From Pseudomonadota bacterium (lineage in GTDB: Bacteria > Bdellovibrionota_C > UBA2361 > OMII01), in contig JAPLFS010000010.1 of the NCBI GenBank assembly GCA_026390555.1, positions 1 through 36,298 of the forward strand: a DNA stretch of 36,298 nucleotides, in the 5' to 3' direction. Positions 1-8,835 of the stretch are shown here, one piece after another. How positions within the stretch are numbered: position 1 is the first letter of the stretch; every line of letters begins with the position of its first letter. The position numbers and the translations under genes are program-made. The notes below the pieces were generated by a model. The model ran no database searches, had not been told where the DNA came from, and saw nothing but the letters and a program-made list of their open reading frames with translations.

Positions 1-225
1 GTATACGAACTTTCCTATGATGGATTTTAAAAGCTCGTTCTCTCTCTTTAGGCGGCTGATCTCATTGACGTTGACCCCAGTACTGCGCGCTGTGCTCGCA
101 AGCCAGTTGTAGACCGTCTTGACCTGTAATCCGTACTCTTCTGCCACCTCGCGGGCGGTTCGTCCGCTCTGAACCTTGGCAACTACCTCTGCTCCGATCT
201 CCCGTTTCCGACTGATCTTACCCAT
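1..225 (-). CDS. IS3-type transposase OrfA, partial (runs off window start)
   Basis: The minus strand reads ATG at 223-225 and stays open for 75 codons to the window edge. It begins MGKISRKREIGAEVV, has a helix-turn-helix region (TAREVAEEYGLQVKTVYNWL) and then a heptad-like stretch (EISRLKRENELLKSIIG). A basic N-terminus, an HTH and a leucine-zipper-like tail are typical of the small OrfA protein of IS3-family elements (HTH_Tnp_1 family), which binds the inverted repeats and is fused to OrfB by frameshifting. Only the OrfA N-terminal part is in the window, so OrfB and activity cannot be judged. It is transcribed away from the Fic remnant that it appears to interrupt. Confidence 0.8.
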   Translation of the reverse strand, partial: MGKISRKREIGAEVVAKVQSGRTAREVAEEYGLQVKTVYNWLASTARSTGVNVNEISRLKRENELLKSIIGKFVY

Positions 226-259
226 CTTTGCACCTTACTATATTTAGACTAGGTGTTCA
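1..259 (-). mobile_element. Left end of an IS3-like insertion sequence
   Basis: Upstream of the transposase start the minus strand reads TGAACACCTAGTCTAA, beginning at 259. A TG-initial terminus 30-40 bp before orfA is usual for IS3-family elements. Immediately beyond it, at about 260-266, the open frame of a Fic protein begins abruptly in mid-domain. The boundary is therefore placed at about 259. It is inferred, because the other end and any target duplication lie outside the window. Confidence 0.55.
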
Positions 260-265
260 AAATAA

Positions 266-1012
266 CGGGTACCTATCATTCCTTTTTTTGAAGCGTATTT
301 CTCCAATTATATTGAAGGTACAGAGTTCGAGGTTGCCGAAGCAGAGGAGATTATTTTCGGCGGGAAAATTCCGTCTCAGCGACCGGCCGATGCTCACGAT
401 ATTCTGGCGACTTTCCGGCTCGTGGCCGATACCAAATTTATGCAATCCTCCATCACGAGCGCCAGACAATTTATAGAACTTCTAAAAACTTGCCACGCAC
501 AGATTATGGGGGGGAGACCCGAAAAAGAACCTGGATCCTTCAAGCAAGTGGCAAATCGCGCTGGGAGCACATTATTTGTTAGTCCGGAGCTTGTGCTGGG
601 GACTTTGGAGCGCGGATTCGAAATTCAACAAAGCATCGCGAGCCCGTTCGGACGAGCGATCTTCATCATGTTTCTGATCTCCGAGGTTCATCCATTTCTG
701 GATGGTAATGGTCGAACCGCTCGGATTTTTATGAATATGCAATTAGTGGCGGCGCATGAGTGTCGCATCGTTATTCCGACAGCGTATCGGGAAAACTACC
801 TGAGCGGACTGCGTGCCATGAGTCATAATCGCCTTGCCAGTACGCTAGTGCGCGTCCTAGATTTTGCACAGCGGTATACGAGTCTCATTCAATGGCACAG
901 TCTTGAGGATGCCAAAAAGATTCTTGAGGAAACAAATGCCTTCCTTACGAGCACCGAAGCTGAAGAGCGGGGGACGCTCTTGCGGTTACCTGAAGGAGCG
1001 CGAGAAGTTTAG
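266..1012 (+). pseudogene. Fic-domain protein, 5'-truncated by the adjacent IS
   Basis: An open frame of 248 codons runs from just after a TAA at 263 to a stop at 1012. Fic enzymes transfer AMP or another nucleotide monophosphate to target proteins. The active-site motif is intact: HPFLDGNGR at residues 142-150 of the surviving frame (about 689-715). Near its start it reads EAYFSNYIEGTEF; SNYIEG fits the [S/T]xxxE[G/N] inhibitory-helix motif of Fic proteins. No start codon precedes this helix, and family members normally carry more N-terminal sequence, so the gene seems cut by the IS ending at about 259. A GTG at 422 could start a shorter product without the inhibitory helix. The C-terminal end looks natural. 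Confidence 0.75.
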
Positions 1013-1086
1013 CAGGGCAGGAAACGGACTGAAATTAGGGGGATTAACGGTACTATGTGGCCTTTTTCAACCCTGCTCGTCAACCC

Positions 1087-1560
1087 TGCTAGAGCAGATT
1101 CAAATCTTCTCCCAAAAGTGAAATTATGGATTCCCTGGCGATTGCCGCCAATCCAGCCATTTGCTCCGGGCGCCGATCTTGTCCCTACCGAACGGATCTC
1201 ATCACCTTTAAGGCAACGAGTGCCTTCACAGTGGGCATCATTTCAATCAGCTGATCTTCTGAAAGCCCATATCCGGAAGTAAATGCATTCATCTCTCAAG
1301 AGAGAACTCCATACGGCTTCGCTACACAAGCTAATTGATAATGCGGGACGGGTGCAGCTATGGCAAATTCTAAATCAAGCAGGACGGTATCGTCATAGTT
1401 ACCTCTACGAATGCGAGCATTCGCACAGCTCACATCCCATTGGCAAATGCCCGACTTTGCATCGATCGCTCCGCACTGTTCAAATCTCTGCATCAAACTA
1501 GCCAAGGCAGATTTGGGTTTCTGGGGAAAGATGACATTCTATGACTCAATCAAATGGGGG
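1087..1560 (-). pseudogene. Decayed APH-like phosphotransferase fragment
   Basis: One minus-strand frame is protein-like but has in-frame stops: TGA at about 1296-1298, TAG at about 1197, and another TAG near 1541. Between them it reads QWDVSCANARI, then VLLDLEFAIAAPVP, then NAFTSGYGLSEDQLIEMM. The D-V-S-C-A-N spacing matches the HxDxxxxN catalytic loop of the aminoglycoside/choline kinase superfamily, the LDLEFA segment sits where its DxD/DFG-like metal site should be, and a helical C-terminus follows. The stops look like single-base changes (CGA to TGA, TGG to TAG). The family assignment rests on spacing only. The upstream part dissolves near a run of nine or ten G at about 1557-1566. Confidence 0.45.
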
Positions 1561-1744
1561 GGGGGAAGTTTAAAGCTCGACTTCTCTTCTGAGACAATAG
1601 CTGCTTAAATCCCAACTTTTCATATACAGACGGCGCGGTTACCACGCCTCCTAAACACAACAGAGCCATCCATGCTGCGGGCTTTTACCCACTTACTAAA
1701 CTAGATTAGGCTTAATCTCAAATTTAATTTTCGGTATTTATTTG

Positions 1745-1780
1745 GGACTGTTGCCTAGAGAGTAACCCCGTACCAATGCC
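1745..1780 (+). repeat. 36-bp dispersed repeat, copy 1
   Basis: This block is repeated at 30504-30539 in the same orientation with one mismatch. Its core, AGTAACCCCGTACCAAT, also occurs inverted and partly diverged at the outer edges of both 114-bp elements near 7.4 and 8.7 kb. It may be a transposon end or a target sequence of one. Confidence 0.75.
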
Positions 1781-1878
1781 CAACAACTTACCAAGAAACA
1801 ACATACGAGTGGATTCATGAGCGGTATCGAGATAAGTATATAAAGTAAACGTTTTAGTCATACGTATAGTAGGAAGAT

Positions 1879-2379
1879 ATGGTTAGCTCAAGTCGAGACA
1901 GTGAAAGCAAGCATGTATATCTGTTACATGGGTTTATCGGATCCGGAAAAACAACTTTCGCAAGAATTTTAGCTAAAGAGGTAGTAGCTATGCGACTTTC
2001 GCATGACGAATATATGATGCTTTTATACGGTACAAATCCTCCCGAAGACCTCTTCCGGGTATACTATGATCGCGTTACAGAGATGATTTGGAAAATCACG
2101 GTAGATCTTATTCAGTTGAATATCCCAGTCATTCTCGACTTTGGATTTTGGACCAAGGAGTCTCGCCTAAAGGCAATCGAGCGGGTTCATCAGATAGGCG
2201 CCGAGCCTCATCTATATGCAATGGAATGTAATCCTGCCACCATGAAGGATCGCTGCCTGAAGCGCAACCAGTTAGAAGGGGATACTCTTTTGATTGACGA
2301 GCCGGCTTTTGACAAGTTCTTTAAGTTTTATGAGCCGATTTCAGAGGATGAAAAGCCAGTCTTTATTAAGACAGATTAA
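1879..2379 (+). CDS. AAA_33-type P-loop kinase-like protein
   Basis: A 166-aa soluble protein with a Walker A motif GFIGSGKTT at residues 18-26, an SHDEY segment at 41-45 and a DFGFW segment at 87-91 after a hydrophobic beta strand, the usual place of Walker B. This layout fits the small AAA_33/zeta-toxin-like ATP-binding proteins, which phosphorylate small molecules, sugars or RNA ends; the substrate cannot be read from the sequence. An AGGAAG ribosome site lies directly before the ATG at 1879. It stands alone, with a terminator about 70 bp downstream. Proteins of this group often occur as mobile accessory genes, and its setting among IS and pseudogene debris agrees. No antitoxin-like partner is seen, so a toxin role is not supported. 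Confidence 0.75.
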   Translation: MVSSSRDSESKHVYLLHGFIGSGKTTFARILAKEVVAMRLSHDEYMMLLYGTNPPEDLFRVYYDRVTEMIWKITVDLIQLNIPVILDFGFWTKESRLKAIERVHQIGAEPHLYAMECNPATMKDRCLKRNQLEGDTLLIDEPAFDKFFKFYEPISEDEKPVFIKTD

Positions 2380-2446
2380 AAAGCGAAAAGCACATGCCTC
2401 GTTAGGATTAGGGTGAACAAAGCCATAGCACAGGTGCTTTACCGTC

Positions 2447-2470
2447 GAAGCCTAGGGTGCTTCCTTTTTT
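2447..2470 (+). terminator. Rho-independent terminator after the P-loop kinase gene
   Basis: GAAGC (2447-2451), loop CTAGGGT, GCTTC (2459-2463), then C and six T. The T-run lies only on the plus-strand side, so it serves the kinase gene and not the convergent glmU. Confidence 0.65.
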
Positions 2471-3852
2471 ATCTCCCTTTTTTATCTTCCCTCTGTTCAC
2501 GCCGCAGCTTGGCCCATCCCTCTTTGTTCTCCTGCTTCGCGCGACCTAGCCCGAGGGCGTCCTTAGGAACATCGCGGGTGATAACGGAGCCAGCAGCAAC
2601 TAGCGCGCCCTCACCCACCGTTACAGGGGCGACCAGACAGGAGTTGCTGCCGATAAAGGCGTTTTTTCCGATGATTGAGTGGTCCGGCTCCGATATTTGC
2701 CCCTTCTCCAACCGAGCAGTCCCCCAGGTAGCTTAGATGCGAGGCCTTTGCGCCAGCCTGTAGGGTTACGTTCTTGGTCTCAACGAAGTTTCCGATACGA
2801 ACCTCTTGAGCAAGCACGGTTCCGGCGCGCAGATTAGCAAAGGGGCCGACAGAGGAGCCATCACCGACCGAGCATTGCTCAAGGCGCGAGCCGAACTTTA
2901 TAACGACATTAGCAGCGATAGTCGCATCGATGATTAGGCTAGATCCCTCGATTAAAACGGAGCTGCCAATAGAGGTCATGCCCCGCAACTGCACGTTGGG
3001 GCCGATTCTGGCGCTAGCGGCTATAGTTACGGTCGCATCGAGATAGCAGGTATGGGGATCGTCAAAGATAACACCAGATTCAGCAAGCTTTAAGATCTCT
3101 CTACGAGCAAGCACCTCGTTAACACGAACGAGATCCGCAGGACTATTTACCCCAGCGGCCTCTTCGGCCTCGCTCAACGGAAAAGCCACAACGGTTTGAC
3201 CCTCCTTGGCGGCCTTCTCAACTATATCGGTTAGGTAGTACTCACCCTGAGAGTTCTTGTTTGAAAGCCCCTCGACCGCCGGCTTTAAAAAAGAGGAGTC
3301 CACCGCATAGAAGCCCGAGTTTACCTCGCTAATCAGTAGCTCCTCAGGCGAGCAGTCCCTGGCCTCAGTGATGCGAACGACCTGCGCAGGGGTCCCAGCC
3401 CGGATAATGCGGCCGTAGCCGTTTGGGGGCGGGGCCTGAAATGAGAGCATGCTTAGGGTTGCGCGTTTAAAGGAGTGGAATTCAAGGAGGTGCTTAAGGG
3501 TCTCGGGGGTAAAGAGGGGGTGGTCGGCGTAGGTCAGGATAACCGTACCCTGAAAGGAGGCGAGGGCAGGTAGTGCAGCGCGCACGGCATCACCCGTACC
3601 AAGCTGCTGCTCCTGTAGGACGTACTCAATCGAGTGGCCGTGGGCGCTGGGGCTATTACGGAGGTGCTCCTCAAGCAGTTCACGCCTATGACCGACAACA
3701 ATCACGGTTTTTGACGGCTTTAGGGGCGCTAGTCCGAATAGAACGTGGTCAATCAGGGCCTTTTCACGGGTTTGGGTCAGCGCCTTGGGTAGGTCGCCCC
3801 CCATCCTCTTGCCTACACCGGCAGCTAATATAACGCAGCAGATCTTATCCAT
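2469..3852 (-). pseudogene. glmU: glmU, GlcNAc-1-P uridyltransferase / GlcN-1-P acetyltransferase, frameshifted
   Basis: GlmU makes UDP-N-acetylglucosamine for peptidoglycan and lipopolysaccharide. The N-terminal uridyltransferase domain is complete (LAAGVGKRMGG at 10-20, about 230 residues) and is followed by hexapeptide repeats of the left-handed beta helix. The acetyltransferase His (SHLSYLGD, residue 372) is present. After GANIGAG (384-390) the frame goes wrong at about 2682. The rest ([13 protein letters not shown] to a Lys/Arg-rich tail ending at 2469) is in another frame. Compared with the E. coli protein about 35 nt are missing, covering the TITCNYDG segment with its conserved Asn. 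Read as is, the product ends at codon 413 with a scrambled tail (frame closes at 2611). An assembly or sequencing error is possible because glmU is normally essential. It is divergent from icd. Confidence 0.85.
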
Positions 3853-3964
3853 ATCACCCAGATCCTAGCATGGAGTGGGGGCGCGAAAAATAGCGTCGTT
3901 TCAAGGACTTTTATCGGCCCCCTAACCCTGCTATTTATAGAGTTAAGAAAACAAAGGGTTCCAT

Positions 3965-5197
3965 ATGAGAGCGAAAATTAAAGTTGAAAGTCCGATTGTC
4001 GAGCTTGATGGCGATGAGATGACGCGCATTATCTGGCAGATAATTAGGGAGAAGTTGATCCTGCCATTTCTCGACATCGATATTAAATACTTCGATCTAT
4101 CTATCCAGAATAGGGACGCTACGAGCGACAAGGTCACGATTGATTCCGCCGAGGCGATTAAGGAGTACGGGGTTGGCATTAAGTGCGCCACCATTACGCC
4201 GGACGAGGCGCGTGTCGAGGAGTTTCATCTTAAAAAGATGTGGCGCTCACCTAACGGCACCATTCGTAACATCATAGGGGGCACAGTTTTTCGCGAGCCG
4301 ATTATCTGTAAGAACATTCCGCGTCTGGTTCCGAACTGGACCGAATCGATAGTCGTTGGACGGCACGCCTTCGGCGATCAATATAGAGCCACAGATTTTA
4401 TCGTGCCTGGTAAGGGAAAGCTTACGATGCGCTTTAAGCCCGAAGGGGGCGGGGATGTAATCGAGCACGAGATCTTTAACTTCCCCGGCAGTGGTATCGC
4501 GATGGGGATGTATAACCTGGATGAATCGATTGAGAGCTTTGCTAGAAGTTGCTTGAGCTACGGATTGTCCAAAGGTCTTCCGACATACCTCTCAACTAAA
4601 AATACGATCTTAAAGGTTTACGATGGACGCTTTAAGGATATATTTCAGGCGATATATGAGGCGGAGTTTGAAGATAAGTTTAAAAAAGCGGGGATTGAGT
4701 ACCAACACCGCTTAATAGACGACATGGTAGCCTACGCCATGAAATCAAAGGGTGGATTTCTCTGGGCCTGTAAGAACTACGACGGAGATGTGCAGTCGGA
4801 TTCGATTGCGCAGGGCTTCGGCTCCCTTGGGCTAATGACCTCGGTATTGATGACCGAGGATGGTCAGACGATTGAGGCTGAGGCAGCGCACGGCACCGTT
4901 ACGCGGCACTACCGCCAGTATCAGCAGGGTAGGGAGACCTCGACGAATCCGATCGCCTCTATCTTTGCCTGGACAACTGGTCTTAAGTACCGCGGAGAGT
5001 TCGATAGAAACCTTGCGCTAATAAGCTTTGCAAAGGCGCTCGAAGAGGTGTGCGTTGATGTTGTCGAGAGCGGCAAGATGACGAAAGATCTAGCTGTTTG
5101 CATACACGGAGACGGCGTTAAGCGTGAGCACTACCTAAGTACCGAGGAGTTCTTGGAAGAGATTGCAGAGGGGATTTCACAGCGTATGACGCATTAG
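3965..5197 (+). CDS. icd: NADP-dependent isocitrate dehydrogenase, eukaryote-like type
   Basis: A 410-aa cytosolic TCA-cycle enzyme converting isocitrate to 2-oxoglutarate and CO2 with NADP reduction. It shows the signatures of the homodimeric eukaryote-like subfamily: [13 protein letters not shown] at 12-24, the [19 protein letters not shown] substrate segment, [14 protein letters not shown], and an [13 protein letters not shown] coenzyme-binding segment near the C-terminus. The length is normal for this subfamily (about 400-415) and its sequence is unlike the E. coli Icd type. The start ATG at 3965 follows an AAAGGGTT stretch. The 112-bp gap to glmU should hold divergent promoters. The next gene starts 8 bp after the stop, so the two may share a transcript. 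Confidence 0.93.
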   Translation: MRAKIKVESPIVELDGDEMTRIIWQIIREKLILPFLDIDIKYFDLSIQNRDATSDKVTIDSAEAIKEYGVGIKCATITPDEARVEEFHLKKMWRSPNGTIRNIIGGTVFREPIICKNIPRLVPNWTESIVVGRHAFGDQYRATDFIVPGKGKLTMRFKPEGGGDVIEHEIFNFPGSGIAMGMYNLDESIESFARSCLSYGLSKGLPTYLSTKNTILKVYDGRFKDIFQAIYEAEFEDKFKKAGIEYQHRLIDDMVAYAMKSKGGFLWACKNYDGDVQSDSIAQGFGSLGLMTSVLMTEDGQTIEAEAAHGTVTRHYRQYQQGRETSTNPIASIFAWTTGLKYRGEFDRNLALISFAKALEEVCVDVVESGKMTKDLAVCIHGDGVKREHYLSTEEFLEEIAEGISQRMTH

Positions 5198-5205
5198 CGC
5201 ATAAT

Positions 5206-7056
5206 ATGCTGCTGCTAAGCCTGATTATAGAGCCGTTACTTTATCTTAGCATGGCCGAGTATCGGCTATTTAGTGCGGCACTGTTCGGTCTCTGCGTTGC
5301 GGCGCTAGTTGCTTTGGCGAGACCATCCGGTGTTACTATGAGGGTGCTCGTCGGTCTTCCAAGTAATTGGGCAGCGCTACCCCTAGGCATCTCTATCCCA
5401 CTACTCCCAGTACTTGGATCGCAAGGCGTTATCCTAGCGGGAGTGCTGCTGCTCGTTCTGTGTGCAGATATACACGCTACGCTACGCAGGCTGCTCTGGG
5501 CGGCACCAGCGATAGCCTTTCTAGCGGGGAGCGTAATAATAGAGACCCTTACAGCGCTTCATCTACAGGATACATCTCGCGGATTCTTTGGAGGCATTAC
5601 GCTAGATTCCTTGGAGCGCATCCTCGATATAGCTAGATCTCTCTTTGAGAGTGAGGTGACAACGTGGGGGCTCTTAACGCGCGTAACCCTTTTTGCGCTC
5701 CTACTGCAAGCTCTGAGCTATAACAGGGAGCTGCGAAATAGTTTTGCAAAGGGGGTTCTTATCGGCTGCACAGTTGCGGCAGGTGGCGCGCTACTTAACG
5801 GAGTAGGATTAAGCCCAAATGAGAGCGAGTTCTGGACCAAAATTAATCGCATCTCTAGTACCTTAAGCGATCCAAACGCACTGGGAGTCGTTATGGCCCT
5901 AGCACTTTGGATAGATATGCTTGGGTGCTCGCTCTTTGCTGCGCAGTCAAAGGCGCGCAAGGGCTGGCTTCTTTTAATCACCGTTGCTGGGCTTCTCTCA
6001 GGGTCGAGAACATTTATCCTCTCACTACTACTACTTGTGTTCTTTGTCGTAGCTAAGAGAGAGCGTCGTGTCGCAGTGGGGCTAGTTGCCCTCGCGGTAC
6101 TTGGGTTTATCGTGCTTAATCTAGTCAGCCTCTTTTTTGAAGGGCTCTCTCCTAGCATAGCATTGCTGCCCATGCCCGAGGGTGTGCGTAGAGTTATCAC
6201 CACCCTTACAATATCAGAGTGGAATGAGGCGTTCTTCAGCCGCTCCATTTTTACGCAGCTTAATATGGCTTTTATTAAGAGTGCTCCGTTCTTTGGCAGC
6301 GGGGCCGACAGGTTCCGAGATTATGCGCCCCTTATCTCTGAGCAGTACAATTTGGGCCTAGGAAGCTGGGTCGATAATGCAAATAACCTCTATCTCGGAA
6401 TAGTTTCGGAGCTCGGTATCTTCGGCGTAATTGCAGCACTCCTTGCTGCCTATGGGCGAAGAGTGTTGAGGGCAGGGCCGCGCCTTGCAGGTGCTGCGTT
6501 AGCTACATTGGGGATAATCTTTATAACTGGACCGCACGTTGACTTTCCAGAGGTGCTGGTTTTGGTAGCGCTTGTTTTGGCGTTATGTACAGAGGCTACA
6601 AGCTTATCTCGATTGACTCGTGTCGGTGTGGTCGCTCTGTTTGTTGCGGGAGCTTTTGGAGCTATGGTGCACGAAAGTGGGGTCTACGGCTGGCGAGTAC
6701 GTGAGGAGCAGAGTGAGAGGATACTGGTGCGGTGGCTTACGCACAATGCAAGGATAAATCTTCCGTGCAAACAGATAGCAGGGGGCTCTGAGGCCGTTAT
6801 TACCCTGCGCGCTAAATATATACCGAGCTCAGCCCCCCTTAAAGTAACGGTATCCACAGGGAGCGATGCTGGCAAAGATGAGCAGACCCTTGAGCTTCGC
6901 TCTAGTCAGGATTCTCAGGTAAGGGTGCGCTGTGCCGAACTTAGCAAGGAGGTTGGTGTTGCGGTATTGACCCGCCCAGCCTGGAGCCCCTACCGCGCAT
7001 CGCCAGGAAGATCCAACGATCGGCGGATCTTGGGGGTGGAGCAGGTTCTTGACTAA
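5206..7056 (+). CDS. O-antigen ligase / Wzy-like polytopic membrane protein
   Basis: A 616-aa protein with about 11-12 hydrophobic segments in residues 1-490, followed by a soluble, probably periplasmic, C-terminal domain of about 120 residues. LSDPNALG, LLSGSRTFILSLLLL and a loop reading WVDNANNLYLGIVSELG are typical of the Wzy_C/O-antigen ligase superfamily, which ligates or polymerises lipid-linked glycans at the periplasmic face. Which of these it does cannot be told; the partner WaaL/Wzy genes are not here. The C-terminal domain is longer than in simple WaaL proteins and looks beta-rich. There is no clear Shine-Dalgarno before the ATG at 5206, and the gene lies 8 bp after icd, so translational coupling is plausible. 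There is no terminator-like hairpin after it. Confidence 0.75.
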   Translation: MLLLSLIIEPLLYLSMAEYRLFSAALFGLCVAALVALARPSGVTMRVLVGLPSNWAALPLGISIPLLPVLGSQGVILAGVLLLVLCADIHATLRRLLWAAPAIAFLAGSVIIETLTALHLQDTSRGFFGGITLDSLERILDIARSLFESEVTTWGLLTRVTLFALLLQALSYNRELRNSFAKGVLIGCTVAAGGALLNGVGLSPNESEFWTKINRISSTLSDPNALGVVMALALWIDMLGCSLFAAQSKARKGWLLLITVAGLLSGSRTFILSLLLLVFFVVAKRERRVAVGLVALAVLGFIVLNLVSLFFEGLSPSIALLPMPEGVRRVITTLTISEWNEAFFSRSIFTQLNMAFIKSAPFFGSGADRFRDYAPLISEQYNLGLGSWVDNANNLYLGIVSELGIFGVIAALLAAYGRRVLRAGPRLAGAALATLGIIFITGPHVDFPEVLVLVALVLALCTEATSLSRLTRVGVVALFVAGAFGAMVHESGVYGWRVREEQSERILVRWLTHNARINLPCKQIAGGSEAVITLRAKYIPSSAPLKVTVSTGSDAGKDEQTLELRSSQDSQVRVRCAELSKEVGVAVLTRPAWSPYRASPGRSNDRRILGVEQVLD

Positions 7057-7357
7057 ATAATAAGGGCTCTTCGGATTTTCGAGCGGGTAAATTTCCTGAA
7101 TAGATAGCTCTGGTAACATGCAAGTGCACACCTTTAAAACGTTAGATCATATCGATCTTGTTGGAGCATTGAGATCTTTGGCTTCCGCAACTATTAGGCG
7201 AAGCGCTGGGAGCGCCATTCTCTAAAACGGCTAGGTATAAATGCTCAAGAAGGCGATCTTTTTTATGGCCGGCTAGATACCTTCGTCCGTGCGCCCACAA
7301 CGCAGTAAATCAGAATTGTATAAGTCCGTTTTCGCCGAGTTCGCATTGGTAAGTCAC
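7057..7357. other. Gene-poor spacer
   Basis: No convincing gene. A 35-codon frame starts at ATG 7118 and ends at about 7225. The segment 7187-7224 within it resembles 10140-10177 (about 7 of 38 bases differ), and both can be read as ATIRxSxGSxxL, so they may be remnants of one lost gene or a dispersed repeat. Confidence 0.4.
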
Positions 7358-7375
7358 ATTGGTACGAGGTCACGA

Positions 7376-7489
7376 CCATTAAGTTAAGGACTCAAGCGCC
7401 CACAAATCGTATTTAGTTACCCTGCGATCAAGCTGAAATTAAGCCTGATTAGAGTGCGGCTATGCTGCCCACCTCTCTTAACTTAATGG
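7376..7489 (+). repeat. 114-bp MITE-like element, copy 1
   Basis: Perfect 13-bp terminal inverted repeats: CCATTAAGTTAAG at 7376-7388 and CTTAACTTAATGG at 7477-7489. A second copy of the same length and orientation is at 8693-8806, with about 13 differences by eye. Outside the inverted repeats lie similar direct flanks (ATTGGTACGAGGTCAC at 7358-7373 and GGGTACGGGGTTACT at 7494-7508). There is no internal gene, so this is a non-autonomous element. It supplies the stop codon of the neighbouring GT87-like gene. Confidence 0.75.
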
Positions 7490-8572
7490 CCGTGGGTACG
7501 GGGTTACTTTTGGTTGTAAAAGAAGAGGGGGAAGAAGGATGCTTCTATATCTTAATAGGACCGGGAAGAGGAGGAGTACAAAAAGAACTTCAATGTTGAG
7601 GATAAGTGCTCCAGAAAGCATGAGAGCAAGGATAACCCATACTCTGAGAATTTGTTCCTCTCTATGTTTATCCATAAGGACAAATATCTGCTCCATAAGA
7701 AAAGGAAAGAGGAGGATATAATCATGAGACCATGCGTATGGTGCAAAAAATAGAGAGAGGGGAACGACTCGCAGCAGGATAGTATTAGCGAGATCTTTCT
7801 CTTGGCACCTAAGCGCAACTACTGCTCCAAAAAAAATGCCAAGCCCGACTCCAATTCCTCTCAGTGATGAGAAGTTACATAGATGTGCCAAGATATCGAA
7901 GAGCGAAGAGGAGATAATCTGAGTGTCTGCGGCACCATGAGGAGAATTAAAGACCCGTGTCACTATAAACTGAAAATCGAATGGAAAAAGTGTGTAAGAG
8001 AGCCCGCCCTGAAGGAGGGCACCTAGGAGTAGTCCAATGAGTAGTTTGATTCTTCGATGACGTATAATTTCTACCAATAAAAAACCATACAGAGCGCACC
8101 AGAGATGTGGTTTTATTAACATGATAGAAAAAAAAGATCCCGCAAGAAGCGATCTTCCCTGCGACAAAAATCGAAGGCCCGCGAGTACGCTAATAAAAGG
8201 AATCCAGCTGAGTTGAACGAAGAAGATTCCTTTAATAAGTGGCACGAATGCTATAGAAAAAAAGAGCGCCTTAGATGGAGACATCCAGGGAGGCTTTACA
8301 GAGACCGTATCAAGTGAATTAAGGAGCGCTTTAAGCGACCCCACGATGCTCACAAAAAGGAGCGCGATAAGCGATCCTGTAAAGGGGAGAGACCCAAGGA
8401 TGTAAAAGAAATAGAGGCTCCAAGGAGGGTAGGGGAAGGGAACTACTACTTTATCTAGAGGATACCCGATACTGATGAGCGCTGATTGATATTGCTCTAG
8501 GTCGTAGGGATTGCCTCCGTTGTGAAGGAGAAGGCCTACCGCATAGAAGAAGTAAAAATCATAAAAAAGCAT
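7478..8572 (-). CDS. GT87/DUF2029-like membrane glycosyltransferase, possibly trimmed at both ends
   Basis: A 364-aa polytopic protein with about 8-9 hydrophobic segments. It begins with a DFYFFYAVGLLLHNGGNPYD region and a PFPYPPWSLYFF segment, which match the conserved first periplasmic loop of GT87 (DUF2029) GT-C mannosyltransferases, enzymes that use polyprenyl-phosphate sugars. GT87 proteins usually have a transmembrane helix before this motif; here the frame starts right at it, and the in-frame upstream codons are not hydrophobic. The last codons and the stop at 7478 lie in the 114-bp element, so both ends may be altered. No Shine-Dalgarno precedes the ATG at 8572 on the minus strand. 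Activity is doubtful. Confidence 0.65.
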   Translation of the reverse strand: MLFYDFYFFYAVGLLLHNGGNPYDLEQYQSALISIGYPLDKVVVPFPYPPWSLYFFYILGSLPFTGSLIALLFVSIVGSLKALLNSLDTVSVKPPWMSPSKALFFSIAFVPLIKGIFFVQLSWIPFISVLAGLRFLSQGRSLLAGSFFSIMLIKPHLWCALYGFLLVEIIRHRRIKLLIGLLLGALLQGGLSYTLFPFDFQFIVTRVFNSPHGAADTQIISSSLFDILAHLCNFSSLRGIGVGLGIFFGAVVALRCQEKDLANTILLRVVPLSLFFAPYAWSHDYILLFPFLMEQIFVLMDKHREEQILRVWVILALMLSGALILNIEVLFVLLLFPVLLRYRSILLPPLLLQPKVTPYPRPLS

Positions 8573-8692
8573 ACGCGAACAATATAGGAGGTTTAAATTG
8601 GCGCAGCAATTAATTTTATTTCTTTTACTTAGCTAAAGGATAAAGGATAGGAAAACCAATCGCTTTTTTAAATAATTGGTACGGGAGTACTA

Positions 8693-8806
8693 CCATTAAG
8701 TTAAGGACTCAAGCACCCACAAGTGGTATTTAGTTCCCTCGCCACCAAGCTGAAATTAAGCCTGATTAGAGTGCTGCTATTCTGCCCACCTCTCTTAACT
8801 TTAGTG
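8693..8806 (+). repeat. 114-bp MITE-like element, copy 2
   Basis: The left end CCATTAAGTTAAG (8693-8705) is identical to copy 1; the right end CTTAACTTTAGTG has drifted. The flanks are again ATTGGTACGGGAGTAC (8675-8690) and ATTGGTGCGGGGTTACT (8819-8835). The copy is in the same orientation as copy 1, so the two copies bracket the GT87-like gene. Confidence 0.75.
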
Positions 8807-8835
8807 ATAATTGGGATAATTGGTGCGGGGTTACT

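Noticed and set aside
1879-2379. Zeta-type toxin of a toxin-antitoxin pair
   Set aside because: It has the P-loop kinase fold but no small antitoxin gene before or after it, and its DFGFW pattern fits the general AAA_33 kinases better.
7376-8806. Integron gene cassettes with attC sites
   Set aside because: The repeats have inverted ends CCATTAAGTTAAG, but the RYYYAAC/GTTRRRY core sites do not fit, there is no integrase, and R3 copies have no matching ends either.
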